Origin: Prauserella flavalba | GTDB taxonomy: Bacteria; Actinomycetota; Actinomycetes; Mycobacteriales; Pseudonocardiaceae | Direction of reading: 5' to 3' | Assembly: GCF_003202235.1 (NCBI RefSeq) | Contig: NZ_MASU01000013.1 | Span: 496,001 to 560,000, forward strand | Length of the DNA: 64,000 bases | Part shown: positions 28,020-36,314 of the stretch, piece by piece | How positions within the stretch are numbered: position 1 is the first letter of the stretch | Layout of the letters: each line of letters begins with the position of its first letter | Notes under the pieces: model-generated | What the model was told of the DNA's origin: nothing | Seen by the model: the letters and a program-made list of their open reading frames with translations, nothing else | Database searches by the model: none | Position numbers and translations under genes: made by a program

Positions 28020-29138
28020 GTGACCGAGACTGAATCGCCGACTGGATCGACGTTGACGATCGGCGTGGTCAAGGAGACCAAGCCGGGTGAGCGCAGAGTC
28101 GCGCTGGTGCCGAAACTCATCGAACGACTGACCAGACGCGGGCTCAAGGTGGTTGTCGAGCCGGGGGCCGGAGCGGGCGCCCAGCTCGCCGACGACGTGT
28201 TCACGGAAGCAGGCGCAACCACGGGCGACGCGTGGAGCGCCGACATCGTGCTCACCGTGGTGCCGCCGAGCATCGCCGACATCGAGCGGCTCAAGCCGGG
28301 GACCGTGCTCATCGGGTTCCTCGCCCCGCTCACCAACACCGACGAGGTGGCCGCCATGAAGAAGGCGGGCATCACCGCCTTCGCCGTCGAGTCCATCCCG
28401 CGCATCTCCCGCGCGCAGGGGATGGACGCGCTCTCGTCGCAGGCCAACGTCGCGGGGTACCGGGCCGTGCTGCTCGCGGCGCAGCGACTGCCGAAATTCT
28501 TCCCGATGCTCACCACCGCGGCGGGCACCGTGCCGCCCGCGAAGGCGCTCGTGCTCGGCGTCGGTGTCGCAGGCCTGCAGGCGCTGGCCACGGCGAAACG
28601 GCTCGGCGCGCAGGCGACCGGGTACGACGTGCGGCCCGAGGTCGCCGAGCAGGTGCGCTCGGTGGGCGCCCAGTGGCTCGACCTCGGCATCGAGGCCGCG
28701 GGCGAGGGCGGCTACGCGCGTGAGCTGACCGAAGAGGAGCGGGCGCGGCAACAACAGCGGCTCACCGAGGCGATCGGCGGCTTCGACGTCGTGATCACCA
28801 CGGCGCTCGTGCCCGGCCGCAAGGCGCCCACGCTCGTCACCGCGGAAGCCGTGCGCGGCATGAAGGCGGGCAGCGTGATCGTCGACATGGCCGGGGAGAC
28901 CGGCGGCAACTGCGAGCTCACCGATCCGGGCAAGGACATCGTCGCCCACGACGTGACGATCTGCTCCCCGCTCAACCTGCCCGCCGAGATGCCCGTGCAC
29001 GCGAGCGAGCTCTACGCGCGCAACCTCACCGAGCTGCTGGAGCTGATCGTCGACACCGACGGCAAGCTCGCGATCGACTTCTCCGACGAGGTGGTGGCCG
29101 GTGCGTGCGTCGCCGGCCGCGACGAGGAGGTGAACTGA
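28020..29138 (+). CDS. pntAA: NAD(P) transhydrogenase subunit alpha part 1 (NAD-binding domain I)
   Basis: Peripheral subunit of the proton-translocating transhydrogenase that makes NADPH from NADH at the expense of the proton gradient. Protein of 372 residues from the GTG at 28020. It has K-E-x-x-P-G-E-R-R-V-A-L-V-P, the R-A-Q-x-M-D-A-L-S-S-Q-A-N signature and a Rossmann G-V-G-V-A-G-L-Q-A-L. It lacks the membrane helices of the fused alpha subunit; these are on the next gene. The next ATG overlaps its TGA by one base, so translation is coupled. Confidence 0.95.
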   Translation: MTETESPTGSTLTIGVVKETKPGERRVALVPKLIERLTRRGLKVVVEPGAGAGAQLADDVFTEAGATTGDAWSADIVLTVVPPSIADIERLKPGTVLIGFLAPLTNTDEVAAMKKAGITAFAVESIPRISRAQGMDALSSQANVAGYRAVLLAAQRLPKFFPMLTTAAGTVPPAKALVLGVGVAGLQALATAKRLGAQATGYDVRPEVAEQVRSVGAQWLDLGIEAAGEGGYARELTEEERARQQQRLTEAIGGFDVVITTALVPGRKAPTLVTAEAVRGMKAGSVIVDMAGETGGNCELTDPGKDIVAHDVTICSPLNLPAEMPVHASELYARNLTELLELIVDTDGKLAIDFSDEVVAGACVAGRDEEVN

Positions 29139-29452
29139 TGCTGGTCGAAAGCCTCGCCGTGCTGGTGCTCGCCGGGTTCGTCGGCTTCGCCGTGATCTCC
29201 AAGGTGCCCAACACGCTCCACACGCCATTGATGTCCGGCACCAACGCCATCCACGGCATCGTGCTGCTCGGTGGCCTGATCGTGCTCGGCATGGGCGCCG
29301 ACGGGGTGCTCAACAAGATCCTGCTCGTCATCGCCATCGCCTTCGGCACGATCAACGTCGTCGGCGGGTTCCTCGTCACCGACCGCATGCTCGGGATGTT
29401 CAAGGAGAAGCCCAAGGAGCAGCAGGACGCCGCCAAGGAGGCGAAGAAGTGA
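29138..29452 (+). CDS. pntAB: NAD(P) transhydrogenase subunit alpha part 2 (membrane domain)
   Basis: Small integral membrane subunit of 104 residues with three to four helices (L-A-V-L-V-L-A-G-F-V-G-F onward, H-G-I-V-L-L-G-G-L-I-V-L, I-L-L-V-I-A-I-A-F-G-T-I-N). The S-G-T-N-A-I-H-G motif with the proton-channel histidine is intact. It forms domain II of the proton pump with PntB. The lysine-rich tail ends in a 4-base GTGA overlap with pntB. Confidence 0.94.
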   Translation: MLVESLAVLVLAGFVGFAVISKVPNTLHTPLMSGTNAIHGIVLLGGLIVLGMGADGVLNKILLVIAIAFGTINVVGGFLVTDRMLGMFKEKPKEQQDAAKEAKK

Positions 29453-30837
29453 CCACCTTCGTCTCGATCCTCTACATCATCGCGTTCGCGCTCTTCATCT
29501 ACGGCCTCATGGGCCTCACCGGCCCGCGCACCGCGGTGCGCGGCAACTGGATCGCGGCCGTCGGCATGGCGATCGCCGTGATCGCGACGCTGTTGCTGCC
29601 CGGCATGGGCAACTGGTGGCTCATCGCGCTCGGCATCGTGCTGGGCACCGTGGTCGGCGTCCCCGCCGCGCGGCAGGTGAAGATGACCGCGATGCCGCAG
29701 ATGGTGGCCCTGTTCAACGGTGTCGGCGGTGGTGCGGTCGCGTTGATCGCGTGGGTCGAGTTCCGCACCACGGACGGCTACGCGCACGAGCCCCTGTACG
29801 TCGCGATCGCCTCGCTGTTCGCCGCGATCGTGGGTTCGGTGTCCTTCTGGGGCTCCAACATCGCGTTCGGCAAGTTACAGGAGCTGATCTCCGGGCGGCC
29901 CATCAGCGTCGGCAGGCTCCAGCAGCCGCTCAACGTGCTCCTCGTGGTCGGCGCGCTCGCGTGTGCCGTCGCGATCGCCTCCGGCGGCGGCTCCGAGTGG
30001 CTGATCATCGGGGTGCTCGTGGCCTCCGCGTTCCTCGGCGTGATGGTGGTGCTGCCCATCGGCGGTGCCGACATGCCCGTGGTGATCTCCCTGCTCAACG
30101 CGTTCACCGGGCTCTCGGCCGCGGCGATGGGCCTCGCACTCGACAACACCGCGCTGATCGTGGCCGGCATGATCGTCGGCGCGTCCGGCTCCATCCTCAC
30201 CAACCTCATGGCGAAGGCGATGAACCGGTCGATCCCGGCGATCGTCGCGGGCGGGTTCGGCGGCGGCACCGCGGTCGCGGCGGGCGGCGGCTCGGGCGAG
30301 CAACGGCCGGTGCGCAGCACCAGCGCCGGCGACGCCGCGATCCAGATGGCCTACGCGAGCAAGGTGATGGTGGTGCCCGGCTACGGCATGGCCGTGGCGC
30401 AGGCGCAGCACGCCGTGCGCGAGATGGCCGACCTGCTGGAGAGCAAGGGCATCGAGGTGCTCTACGCCATCCACCCGGTGGCCGGTCGCATGCCCGGCCA
30501 CATGAACGTGCTCCTCGCCGAAGCGGACGTTCCGTACGAAAGCCTCAAGGAGATGGACGAGAGCAACTCGCAGTTCCCGCAGACCGACGTCGCTCTGGTG
30601 ATCGGTGCGAACGACGTGACCAATCCGGCGGCACAGTCCGATCCGAGCTCGCCGATCTACGGAATGCCGATTCTCAGCGTGAACTCCAGCCGTTCGGTGA
30701 TCGTGCTGAAGCGCTCGATGAGTTCCGGGTTCGCCGGAATCGACAACGAGCTGTTCTACGACCCGAAAACGGCCATGCTCTTCGGCGACGCCAAATCGTC
30801 GGTGGCCGAGATCGTGGAAGAGCTCAAGGCGTTGTGA
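29449..30837 (+). CDS. pntB: NAD(P) transhydrogenase subunit beta
   Basis: Subunit of 462 residues. Nine or so membrane helices (1-265) form the rest of the proton channel; the C-terminal domain III (about 285-462) binds NADP(H) and shows G-Y-G-M-A-V-A-Q-A-Q, H-P-V-A-G-R-M-P-G-H-M-N and G-A-N-D-V-T-N-P. GTG start within the pntAB stop codon. The three-gene form pntAA-pntAB-pntB is common in actinobacteria and alphaproteobacteria. A strong hairpin begins 3 bases after the stop. Confidence 0.96.
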   Translation: MTTFVSILYIIAFALFIYGLMGLTGPRTAVRGNWIAAVGMAIAVIATLLLPGMGNWWLIALGIVLGTVVGVPAARQVKMTAMPQMVALFNGVGGGAVALIAWVEFRTTDGYAHEPLYVAIASLFAAIVGSVSFWGSNIAFGKLQELISGRPISVGRLQQPLNVLLVVGALACAVAIASGGGSEWLIIGVLVASAFLGVMVVLPIGGADMPVVISLLNAFTGLSAAAMGLALDNTALIVAGMIVGASGSILTNLMAKAMNRSIPAIVAGGFGGGTAVAAGGGSGEQRPVRSTSAGDAAIQMAYASKVMVVPGYGMAVAQAQHAVREMADLLESKGIEVLYAIHPVAGRMPGHMNVLLAEADVPYESLKEMDESNSQFPQTDVALVIGANDVTNPAAQSDPSSPIYGMPILSVNSSRSVIVLKRSMSSGFAGIDNELFYDPKTAMLFGDAKSSVAEIVEELKAL

Positions 30838-30839
30838 CG

Positions 30840-30866
30840 CCGCGGCGGCTCACTGAGCCGCCGCGG
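30840..30866. terminator. Bidirectional terminator between pntB and the Lsr2-like gene
   Basis: A nearly perfect palindrome with 13-bp arms (CCGCGGCGGCTCA / TGAGCCGCCGCGG) around one base, effectively an 11-bp stem with a 5-base loop. It starts 3 bases after the pntB stop and contains the stop codon of the convergent Lsr2-like gene (30850-30852), so one structure can end both transcripts. Confidence 0.75.
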
Positions 30867-31572
30867 AGAAGGTGACCTGCGGGACCTTGGCCGAGGCCGA
30901 GGTCCCGCCGCCTTTCCTGGCACCGGTCTTCTTCGCGGCGGGCGATTTCGGGGCGGCGGATTTCGGTGCCTTCTTCGCGGTCACCGTTTTCGCGCTGGCC
31001 TTCGTGGCGGTGGCGCTTTTCGCCGGGGCGCTCTTGGTGGTCGTCCGCTTGGCAGCCGCGGTCTTGGCCGTTGCGGTCTTCGCGGTGGTGGTCTTCGCCT
31101 TCGTGGTTTTCGCGGCGGCGCTTTTCGTGGTTTTCGCTGCCGCGCTCTTCTCGGCGGTGGTGGTGCGCGTACTCGTCGCCGCCTTCGCGGTACGGCCCCG
31201 CGAGGAGGGCTTCGCGGTGGCGGAAGCCGCGGCCTTCTTCGGTGCGGCGGCCTTCTTCGCGGCGGTCTTGGGGGCGGACTTCGTGGTCGGGGCCGATTTC
31301 CTCGCCGTCGTGCCCGTGGCGGGCTTCTTCGCGGTGGTGCTCCCGCGGGTGCCGCGCCGCTTCGCCGTGCCGATGATGCGGGGTGCGCGCTTGCGGCCGC
31401 CGGTGCGGCGGCCACCGCGCACGTAGCGGTCCAGTACCTCGCGGAGGCTTTCCGCGTTCTCGCCGGAGAGGTCGATGTCGTACTCGACGCCGTCCAACGC
31501 GAACCGGACCGTCTCCTGCGCGGGTTCACCGTTGATGTCGTCGAGCAGCTCGACCGCCGTGCTCCTGGCCAT
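30850..31572 (-). CDS. Lsr2 N-terminal domain fused to a histone-H1-like lysine/alanine/threonine-rich tail
   Basis: Predicted nucleoid-associated protein of 240 residues. Residues 1-60 match the Lsr2 dimerisation domain (T-V-R-F-A-L-D-G-V-E-Y-D-I-D-L-S, then A-E-S-L-R-E-V-L-D-R-Y-V and R-R-T-G-G-R). The usual Lsr2 C-terminal domain with its R-G-R minor-groove loop is absent; instead about 165 residues of K-A-T-P repeats resemble the tails of histone H1 and of mycobacterial HupB. It could bridge DNA through the N-terminus and coat it through the tail. ATG start at 31572. Low-complexity tail coding was checked: the frame is unbroken and lysines are mostly AAG. Confidence 0.85.
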   Translation of the reverse strand: MARSTAVELLDDINGEPAQETVRFALDGVEYDIDLSGENAESLREVLDRYVRGGRRTGGRKRAPRIIGTAKRRGTRGSTTAKKPATGTTARKSAPTTKSAPKTAAKKAAAPKKAAASATAKPSSRGRTAKAATSTRTTTAEKSAAAKTTKSAAAKTTKAKTTTAKTATAKTAAAKRTTTKSAPAKSATATKASAKTVTAKKAPKSAAPKSPAAKKTGARKGGGTSASAKVPQVTFSAAAQ

Positions 31573-31683
31573 GAATGACCTCCCCGTACCGAAACCGTGT
31601 GCGCGGCAAGGATAGCGGCAGCGCGCTTTCCCTTGTGTGGCGCCCAGGTTGCGGGACCGGCGCGCGTGGTGTGCGCTCGAGGC

Positions 31684-33075
31684 ATGGCTGAGCGGACTTT
31701 CGACGTGGTGGTGATCGGCGGCGGCGCGGTCGGCGAGAACGTCGCCGCGCGGGCGGTCCAGGGCGGGCTCACGGCCGCGCTGGTCGAGCACGAACGCTTC
31801 GGCGGTGAGTGCTCGTACTGGGCGTGCATGCCGAGTAAAGCCTTGCTACGACCGGGAAATCTCCTCGCGGCGGTGCGCAGGATGCCCGGCGTCGCCGAGG
31901 GTGCCCGGCTCGACCCGGCCGAGGTGTTCGCGCGCAGGGACGCGTTCGTGTCGAACTGGGACGACGGAAGCCAGGTCGACTGGGCGCGCGGTGCCGACGT
32001 CGAGGCGGTACGCGGTCGCGCCCGGATCACCGGTGAGCGCGAGGTCACGCTCGGCGACGGTTCGGTGCTCGGCGCCAAGCACGGGGTGGTCGTGTGCACG
32101 GGAAGTGTGCCCAGGAAACCGCCGGTGGAAGGGCTCGATGCCGTGCACGTGTGGACCTCGCGCGAGGCGACGTCGGCCTCGCGGGTGCCCGGCACGCTCG
32201 TCGTGCTGGGCGCAGGGGTGGTCGGGGCCGAGATGTCGCAGGCGTGGGCGCGCCTCGGCGCGCGGGTGGAGCTGATCGCGACGGGCCCGCGACCGTTGCC
32301 GCGCTACCCGGACTTCGCGGGTGACGCCGTGGCTGAAGGCCTGCGCGCGGACGGCGTGCGCCTGCACACGGAGACCCGTGCCGAACGTGTGTCCACTGTA
32401 GAGGGAAAGGTGCGCGTGGAGCTGTCCGGCGGCACGACGCTGGATGCCGACGAGCTGCTCGTCGCGACGGGCCGCCGCCCGGCGACCGACGACCTCGGCC
32501 TCGACGTGGTCGGCCTCACTCCCGGCGATCCGCTCGAGGTCGACGACACCGGCTTGGTGTCGGGAGTGGACGGTGAATGGCTGTACGCCGCCGGGGACGT
32601 CACCGGCCGGGCTTTGCTGACCCACCAGGGAAAGTACGCCGCGAGGGCGGTGGGCGACGTGCTGGCCGCGAAGGCCGCGGGGCGGCCGGTCGACACCACT
32701 CCGTGGAGCCGTTACACGGCGACCGCCGACCACCACGCCGTGCCGCAGGTGGTGTTCACCGACCCCGAGGTGGCGTCGGTCGGCCTGACCGAGGGGGAGA
32801 GTGACCGGCACCGGGTGCTCGACCTCGACATCGCTGTGGCCGGGTCGGCCTTGCACGCCGACGGCTACACCGGCAAGGCGCGCATCGTCGTCGACACCGA
32901 GCGGGAGGTGCTGCTCGGGGTCACGTTCGTGGGCCAGGACGTGGCGGAGATGCTGCACGCGGCGACCATCGCGGTGGTGGGCGAGGTGCCGCTGCGGCGG
33001 CTGTGGCACGCGGTGCCCGCGTTCCCCACGATCAGCGAGGTCTGGCTGCGGCTCCTGGAGGAGTACGGCCTGTAG
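31684..33075 (+). CDS. Pyridine nucleotide-disulfide oxidoreductase (lipoamide dehydrogenase/mercuric reductase-like)
   Basis: FAD-dependent flavoenzyme of 463 residues from the ATG at 31684. FAD loop G-G-G-A-V-G-E-N, redox pair in G-G-E-C-S-Y-W-A-C-M-P-S-K (unusual S-Y-W-A between the cysteines instead of L-N-x-G), NAD(P) loop G-A-G-V-V-G-A-E, Y-A-A-G-D-V second FAD motif and a C-terminal dimerisation domain. The terminal His-Glu pair occurs as H-A-V-P-A-F-P-T-I-S-E. The variant redox loop argues against ordinary lipoamide dehydrogenase. It is divergent from the Lsr2-like gene. The disulfide substrate is unknown. Confidence 0.85.
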   Translation: MAERTFDVVVIGGGAVGENVAARAVQGGLTAALVEHERFGGECSYWACMPSKALLRPGNLLAAVRRMPGVAEGARLDPAEVFARRDAFVSNWDDGSQVDWARGADVEAVRGRARITGEREVTLGDGSVLGAKHGVVVCTGSVPRKPPVEGLDAVHVWTSREATSASRVPGTLVVLGAGVVGAEMSQAWARLGARVELIATGPRPLPRYPDFAGDAVAEGLRADGVRLHTETRAERVSTVEGKVRVELSGGTTLDADELLVATGRRPATDDLGLDVVGLTPGDPLEVDDTGLVSGVDGEWLYAAGDVTGRALLTHQGKYAARAVGDVLAAKAAGRPVDTTPWSRYTATADHHAVPQVVFTDPEVASVGLTEGESDRHRVLDLDIAVAGSALHADGYTGKARIVVDTEREVLLGVTFVGQDVAEMLHAATIAVVGEVPLRRLWHAVPAFPTISEVWLRLLEEYGL

Positions 33076-33078
33076 CCG

Positions 33079-34437
33079 TCACAGCGGCAGTTTCAGCGCG
33101 GCCTTGGCGGTGTCGGTGAGGCGGGGGTCGTCGGGCCGCGAGGCTCCGTCGAGCAGGCACGTGAGCACGAGCCGGACGGTGCTGCCGTCGAGCGCGCCCG
33201 CGTAGGCGGCGTTGGCGAACGCGGGGACGTCGCCGGGCCAGCGCCTGGTCTCGGTGGCGAAGTCGATGATCGTTCCGCTGCCGGGGGTGTCGGCGAGCTG
33301 GAGGAACTCCTGTGCGCTCGCCTCGTCGGCAAACGCCAGCGCGGCGACGGACACGGCCACCGTCGTGCCGTCGACGGTGGTGTCGAAGCTGGCCCTGCGC
33401 ACCCCGGTGCAGCCGGACTCCTCCAGCGCGACCTGGAGGTCGCCGGTCGCATGCGGGGCGCAGTCGTCGTCGGCGCCCGCGGCGCGCTCGGTGAACTCCA
33501 CGCCGCCCGCCGTCGTCACAGCCGTCGGCGTGACGGGTGGCGCCTCGTCCTCGCCGCCCCGCGTGAGCACGAGCGCGAGCACCGCGCCGACCACGGCGAC
33601 GAAGGCGCCCGCCGCGGCGAGCGGCTGCCAGCGCACCCGCTGCGACCGCGGCGTGGGGGCCGGGGGTGGAGCCGGAGCGGGGGCCGGCGCCGGGAGCGGG
33701 CTGGGCAGGGGAGCGGGCCGTGGAGGGCGTGGCCGCTCGGGGTTGACGGCCACGGTCACGGGAACGGGCGTGCCCTCTGGCCTGGTCGGATGCTCGATCG
33801 GCACCGTCTCGGGCGCGAGCGCGAGCGGGTGTTCCTCGGTGGTGAACCCCTCGGCGGCGAGCGTCTCGTCGTCCTGCTCCGGTGCCGTGGGCTCCAGCGC
33901 CCGGACGAGCGCGCGGACCTGCCGCGCCGTGAACGGCTGCTCCGCCGAGGCGAGCGACACGGCGGCCGCGAGCATGCTCGTCGGCGTCGGGTGGACGACG
34001 CGAACGGGGCCGGTGAGGTCGGCGGGCGGCTGCTCGACGGTCTCGACGAACGGGCCGACCGCGATCACCGTGCCCAGCGTGGCGTCCGGTTCGACGGCGC
34101 GGACGCGTTCGGCGACCGTGGCGGCGAGCGCGAGTGCCTCGATGCCGGGGTTCACGGCCTCGTCCGTGCTGACGAGCGGCCAGCCGTCGGTCCGCCATCG
34201 ACCGTCCAGCGGCGCGTCGAGGCGCATCGCGGGGTCGGGCAGGTCGACGCCGACCACGACGAGCACGCCGCCGGGCACGATCAGCACGGCGTCGACGGCC
34301 TGGGGTGCGCCTTCGGGCTGGACGCCGGCGAGCGCGACGCCGCCGACGACGTTGCGGCCCCGGCCGAGCGACGCGAGCGCGGCGCGGATGTCCTCGGAGA
34401 CCCGGGTGGGTTGCCGAGGAAACCGGACGAGTCGCAC
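33079..34437 (-). CDS. Membrane-spanning protein with cytoplasmic N-terminal and exported C-terminal domain, unknown function
   Basis: Protein of 452 residues with no family I can name. Residues 1-175 form a soluble domain (R-L-V-R-F-P-R-Q-P-T start, several V-V-V-G strands), about 175-220 is acidic, 220-262 is a proline-rich linker (repeated A-P/P-A), one membrane helix lies at about 268-290 (L-A-A-A-G-A-F-V-A-V-V-G-A-V-L-A-L-V-L), and the rest is an extracytoplasmic domain with three cysteines. The layout suits signal or stress sensing, or a cell-envelope scaffold. GTG start; convergent with the oxidoreductase, divergent from the subtilase. Confidence 0.65.
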   Translation of the reverse strand: MRLVRFPRQPTRVSEDIRAALASLGRGRNVVGGVALAGVQPEGAPQAVDAVLIVPGGVLVVVGVDLPDPAMRLDAPLDGRWRTDGWPLVSTDEAVNPGIEALALAATVAERVRAVEPDATLGTVIAVGPFVETVEQPPADLTGPVRVVHPTPTSMLAAAVSLASAEQPFTARQVRALVRALEPTAPEQDDETLAAEGFTTEEHPLALAPETVPIEHPTRPEGTPVPVTVAVNPERPRPPRPAPLPSPLPAPAPAPAPPPAPTPRSQRVRWQPLAAAGAFVAVVGAVLALVLTRGGEDEAPPVTPTAVTTAGGVEFTERAAGADDDCAPHATGDLQVALEESGCTGVRRASFDTTVDGTTVAVSVAALAFADEASAQEFLQLADTPGSGTIIDFATETRRWPGDVPAFANAAYAGALDGSTVRLVLTCLLDGASRPDDPRLTDTAKAALKLPL

Positions 34438-34529
34438 GCGAACCTCCCCTGCAGCCGTGCCTCGCGCTCACACGCTAGCGCGACAAGGTGCCTGGCCGTA
34501 CGCGCAGCACCGGATGCGGACGGTAGTCA

Positions 34530-34567
34530 TTGACAGTGATCACCGTCACCTAGTTGAGTAATTACTC
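34530..34567 (+). promoter_or_regulatory. Probable subtilase promoter with GAGTAATTACTC palindrome
   Basis: TTGACA at 34530-34535 is a consensus -35. A TAGTTG word (34551-34556) is a possible -10 at short spacing, and a perfect 12-base palindrome GAGTAATTACTC covers 34556-34567, about 40 bases before the ATG. The palindrome is AT-rich for this genome and well placed for a repressor. The gap is shared with the divergent membrane protein gene. Confidence 0.45.
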
Positions 34568-34608
34568 GTTGGTAGGTCACTGTTGATCTCTCCGTTTTGG
34601 AGGATGAG

Positions 34609-36078
34609 ATGCGCTCACGCTCTCTCCGGCCACTGTGGATCGCCGCGTCCGCCGCGGTGCTCGCGTTGTCCGGTGTCACCCCTGTGCAGGCAGGGGAGCC
34701 GCCCGCACCCGTGTCGGACACGCTCGCCGCGCTGCTGTCCTCGGCGTCCGGGACGGTGCCCGTGACGGCGCTCGTGCATGGGACCGATCTCGCCTCGGCA
34801 GAGAGCGCGGTGCGCTCGGCGGGACTGACCAGGATCACGAGCTTCTCCCGCATCGGTGTGGTCGCCGCATCGGGCACCGCCGACCAGGTGCGCGCGGTGC
34901 GCTCGGCGCAGGGCGTCACCTACGTCGAGAACAACGACCCGGTGCGCGTCTACGCCAGCACGGGCACCACGGCGACGCGTGCGCTGGAGGCCAGGGAGAC
35001 GCTGACCGGAGCCGACGGCCGCTCGCTCGACGGCAGCGGCGTGAGCGTGGCGGTGATCGACACCGGGGTGGACCCGACGCACCCCGCGTTCCGTGGGCCC
35101 GACGGCACGAGCCGTGTGGTCGCCAACCTGAAGAGCCTGTGCCTGCAGGGCACGGCGACCGGCTGCATCACGCGCCTGCCGAACACGGTGGACACGGACA
35201 CGCTTTCACTCGGCGGCCACGGCACGCACGTCACCGGCATCGCGGCGGGTAATGATCTCACCCTCCCGGGTGGCACCCGAGTGGGTGGTTCGGCGCCGGG
35301 TTCGAAGATCGTGTCGATCTCCACCGGCGCGGCGCTCGTCGTGCTCGGCACCGACGCGGCACTGAACTGGGTGCTGGAGAACCACCGGGCGCCGTGCGGC
35401 GCGGGCGTGTCCCCACAGGCGTGCCCGCCGATCAAGGTGATCAACAACTCCTACGGGCCCAGCGGCGGCGGCGAGTACGACCCGCAGTCGGCGACCGTGA
35501 AACTGCAACGCGCGCTGGCCGCCGAGGGTGTGGTGACGGTCTGGGCCAATGGCAACGACGGCGGCGACGGGAGCGAGAACCTGTCCAACCCGGCCGGGCA
35601 GGACCCGACGCCGGGCATCGTGTCGGTCGCCTCGTACAACGACCAGGGCACGGGCACGCGCGACGGCACGGTGTCGGACTACTCCTCGCGGGGCGCGGCG
35701 GACGTGCGGCAGAGCTGGCCGGACATCTCGGCGCCGGGGGAGAACATCCTGTCCACGTGCAGGCCGTACCTGGTGATCTGCTCGACAGGTCTGCAGCCCG
35801 TCAACGGTCCCGGCCCCCTGGATCTGGGCACGTACAACGTGATCAGCGGGACGTCGATGGCGGCGCCGCAGATCACCGGCATCGTGGCGCAACTCTTCCA
35901 GGCGAAGCCGGACGCCACACCGGGCGAGATCGAGCACGCGCTCAAGTCGACGGCGTACAAGTACCGGGACGGGGCTCCGTACCAGCAGGACGGGCCCTAC
36001 ACGTCCAGCTTCGACAAGGGCACCGGACTCGTCGACGTGGTCCCCGCCGCGACCGCGCTCGGCGCCGGACCCGCCTGA
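34609..36078 (+). CDS. Secreted subtilisin-like serine protease (S8 family)
   Basis: Extracellular protease of 489 residues. The ATG at 34609 follows TTGGAGGATGAG; a Sec signal peptide (cut after V-Q-A near residue 29) and an I9-type propeptide (to about 120) precede the catalytic domain. The triad is complete: D151 (V-I-D-T-G-V-D), H204 (G-H-G-T-H-V-T-G) and S416 (G-T-S-M-A-A-P), with the oxyanion N in N-N-S-Y-G. Four or more cysteines suggest disulfides. It ends without an added PPC domain. A palindrome of the repeat family follows 26 bases later. Confidence 0.95.
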   Translation: MRSRSLRPLWIAASAAVLALSGVTPVQAGEPPAPVSDTLAALLSSASGTVPVTALVHGTDLASAESAVRSAGLTRITSFSRIGVVAASGTADQVRAVRSAQGVTYVENNDPVRVYASTGTTATRALEARETLTGADGRSLDGSGVSVAVIDTGVDPTHPAFRGPDGTSRVVANLKSLCLQGTATGCITRLPNTVDTDTLSLGGHGTHVTGIAAGNDLTLPGGTRVGGSAPGSKIVSISTGAALVVLGTDAALNWVLENHRAPCGAGVSPQACPPIKVINNSYGPSGGGEYDPQSATVKLQRALAAEGVVTVWANGNDGGDGSENLSNPAGQDPTPGIVSVASYNDQGTGTRDGTVSDYSSRGAADVRQSWPDISAPGENILSTCRPYLVICSTGLQPVNGPGPLDLGTYNVISGTSMAAPQITGIVAQLFQAKPDATPGEIEHALKSTAYKYRDGAPYQQDGPYTSSFDKGTGLVDVVPAATALGAGPA

Positions 36079-36104
36079 CTCACCCGCCGGTGTGGTCTCC
36101 GGGT

Positions 36105-36153
36105 GAGCAAGGGAGCTTTGCTCTCGTTTGACGGGAGTAAAGCTCCCTTGCTC
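36105..36153. repeat. Palindromic repeat, short class, copy E (divergent arms)
   Basis: Perfect 15-bp arms GAGCAAGGGAGCTTT (36105-36119) and its complement (36139-36153), with a further CTC/GAG pairing and a TTTGA loop. It shares the ARRG plus CTTT pattern and loop of the family but its arm sequence is its own. It lies between two genes on the same strand and probably terminates the subtilase message. Confidence 0.72.
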
Positions 36154-36191
36154 CTCCCTGGAATGCTCACCGACCGGTGTGATTTCTGGTG

Positions 36192-36236
36192 CTCATGTGG
36201 TCAAATGGGTGAGCTACGTGCAGAATGACCCATGAG
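36192..36236 (+). promoter_or_regulatory. Imperfect hairpin in the leader of the DUF3145 gene
   Basis: CTCATG-T-GGTCA (36192-36203) can pair with TGACC-CATGAG (36226-36236) with one bulged base around a 22-base loop that also holds an ATGGGT/ACCCAT overlap. It lies 80 bases upstream of the DUF3145 GTG. It may be an operator or leader structure; evidence is symmetry only. Confidence 0.3.
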
Positions 36237-36314
36237 TGTCACAGCACTTTCGGATCTTCGTGGTTCGCGAGGTCGTAGGGGAAGACGCCCCTCGTCGAGC
36301 AGCGGAGGTCAGCA

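Noticed and set aside
30872-31426. Plus-strand frame rich in Ala, Phe and Val that looks like a membrane protein
   Set aside because: It is the antisense of the lysine/alanine-rich tail of the Lsr2-like gene (AAG becomes CTT/TTC), which automatically gives hydrophobic residues.
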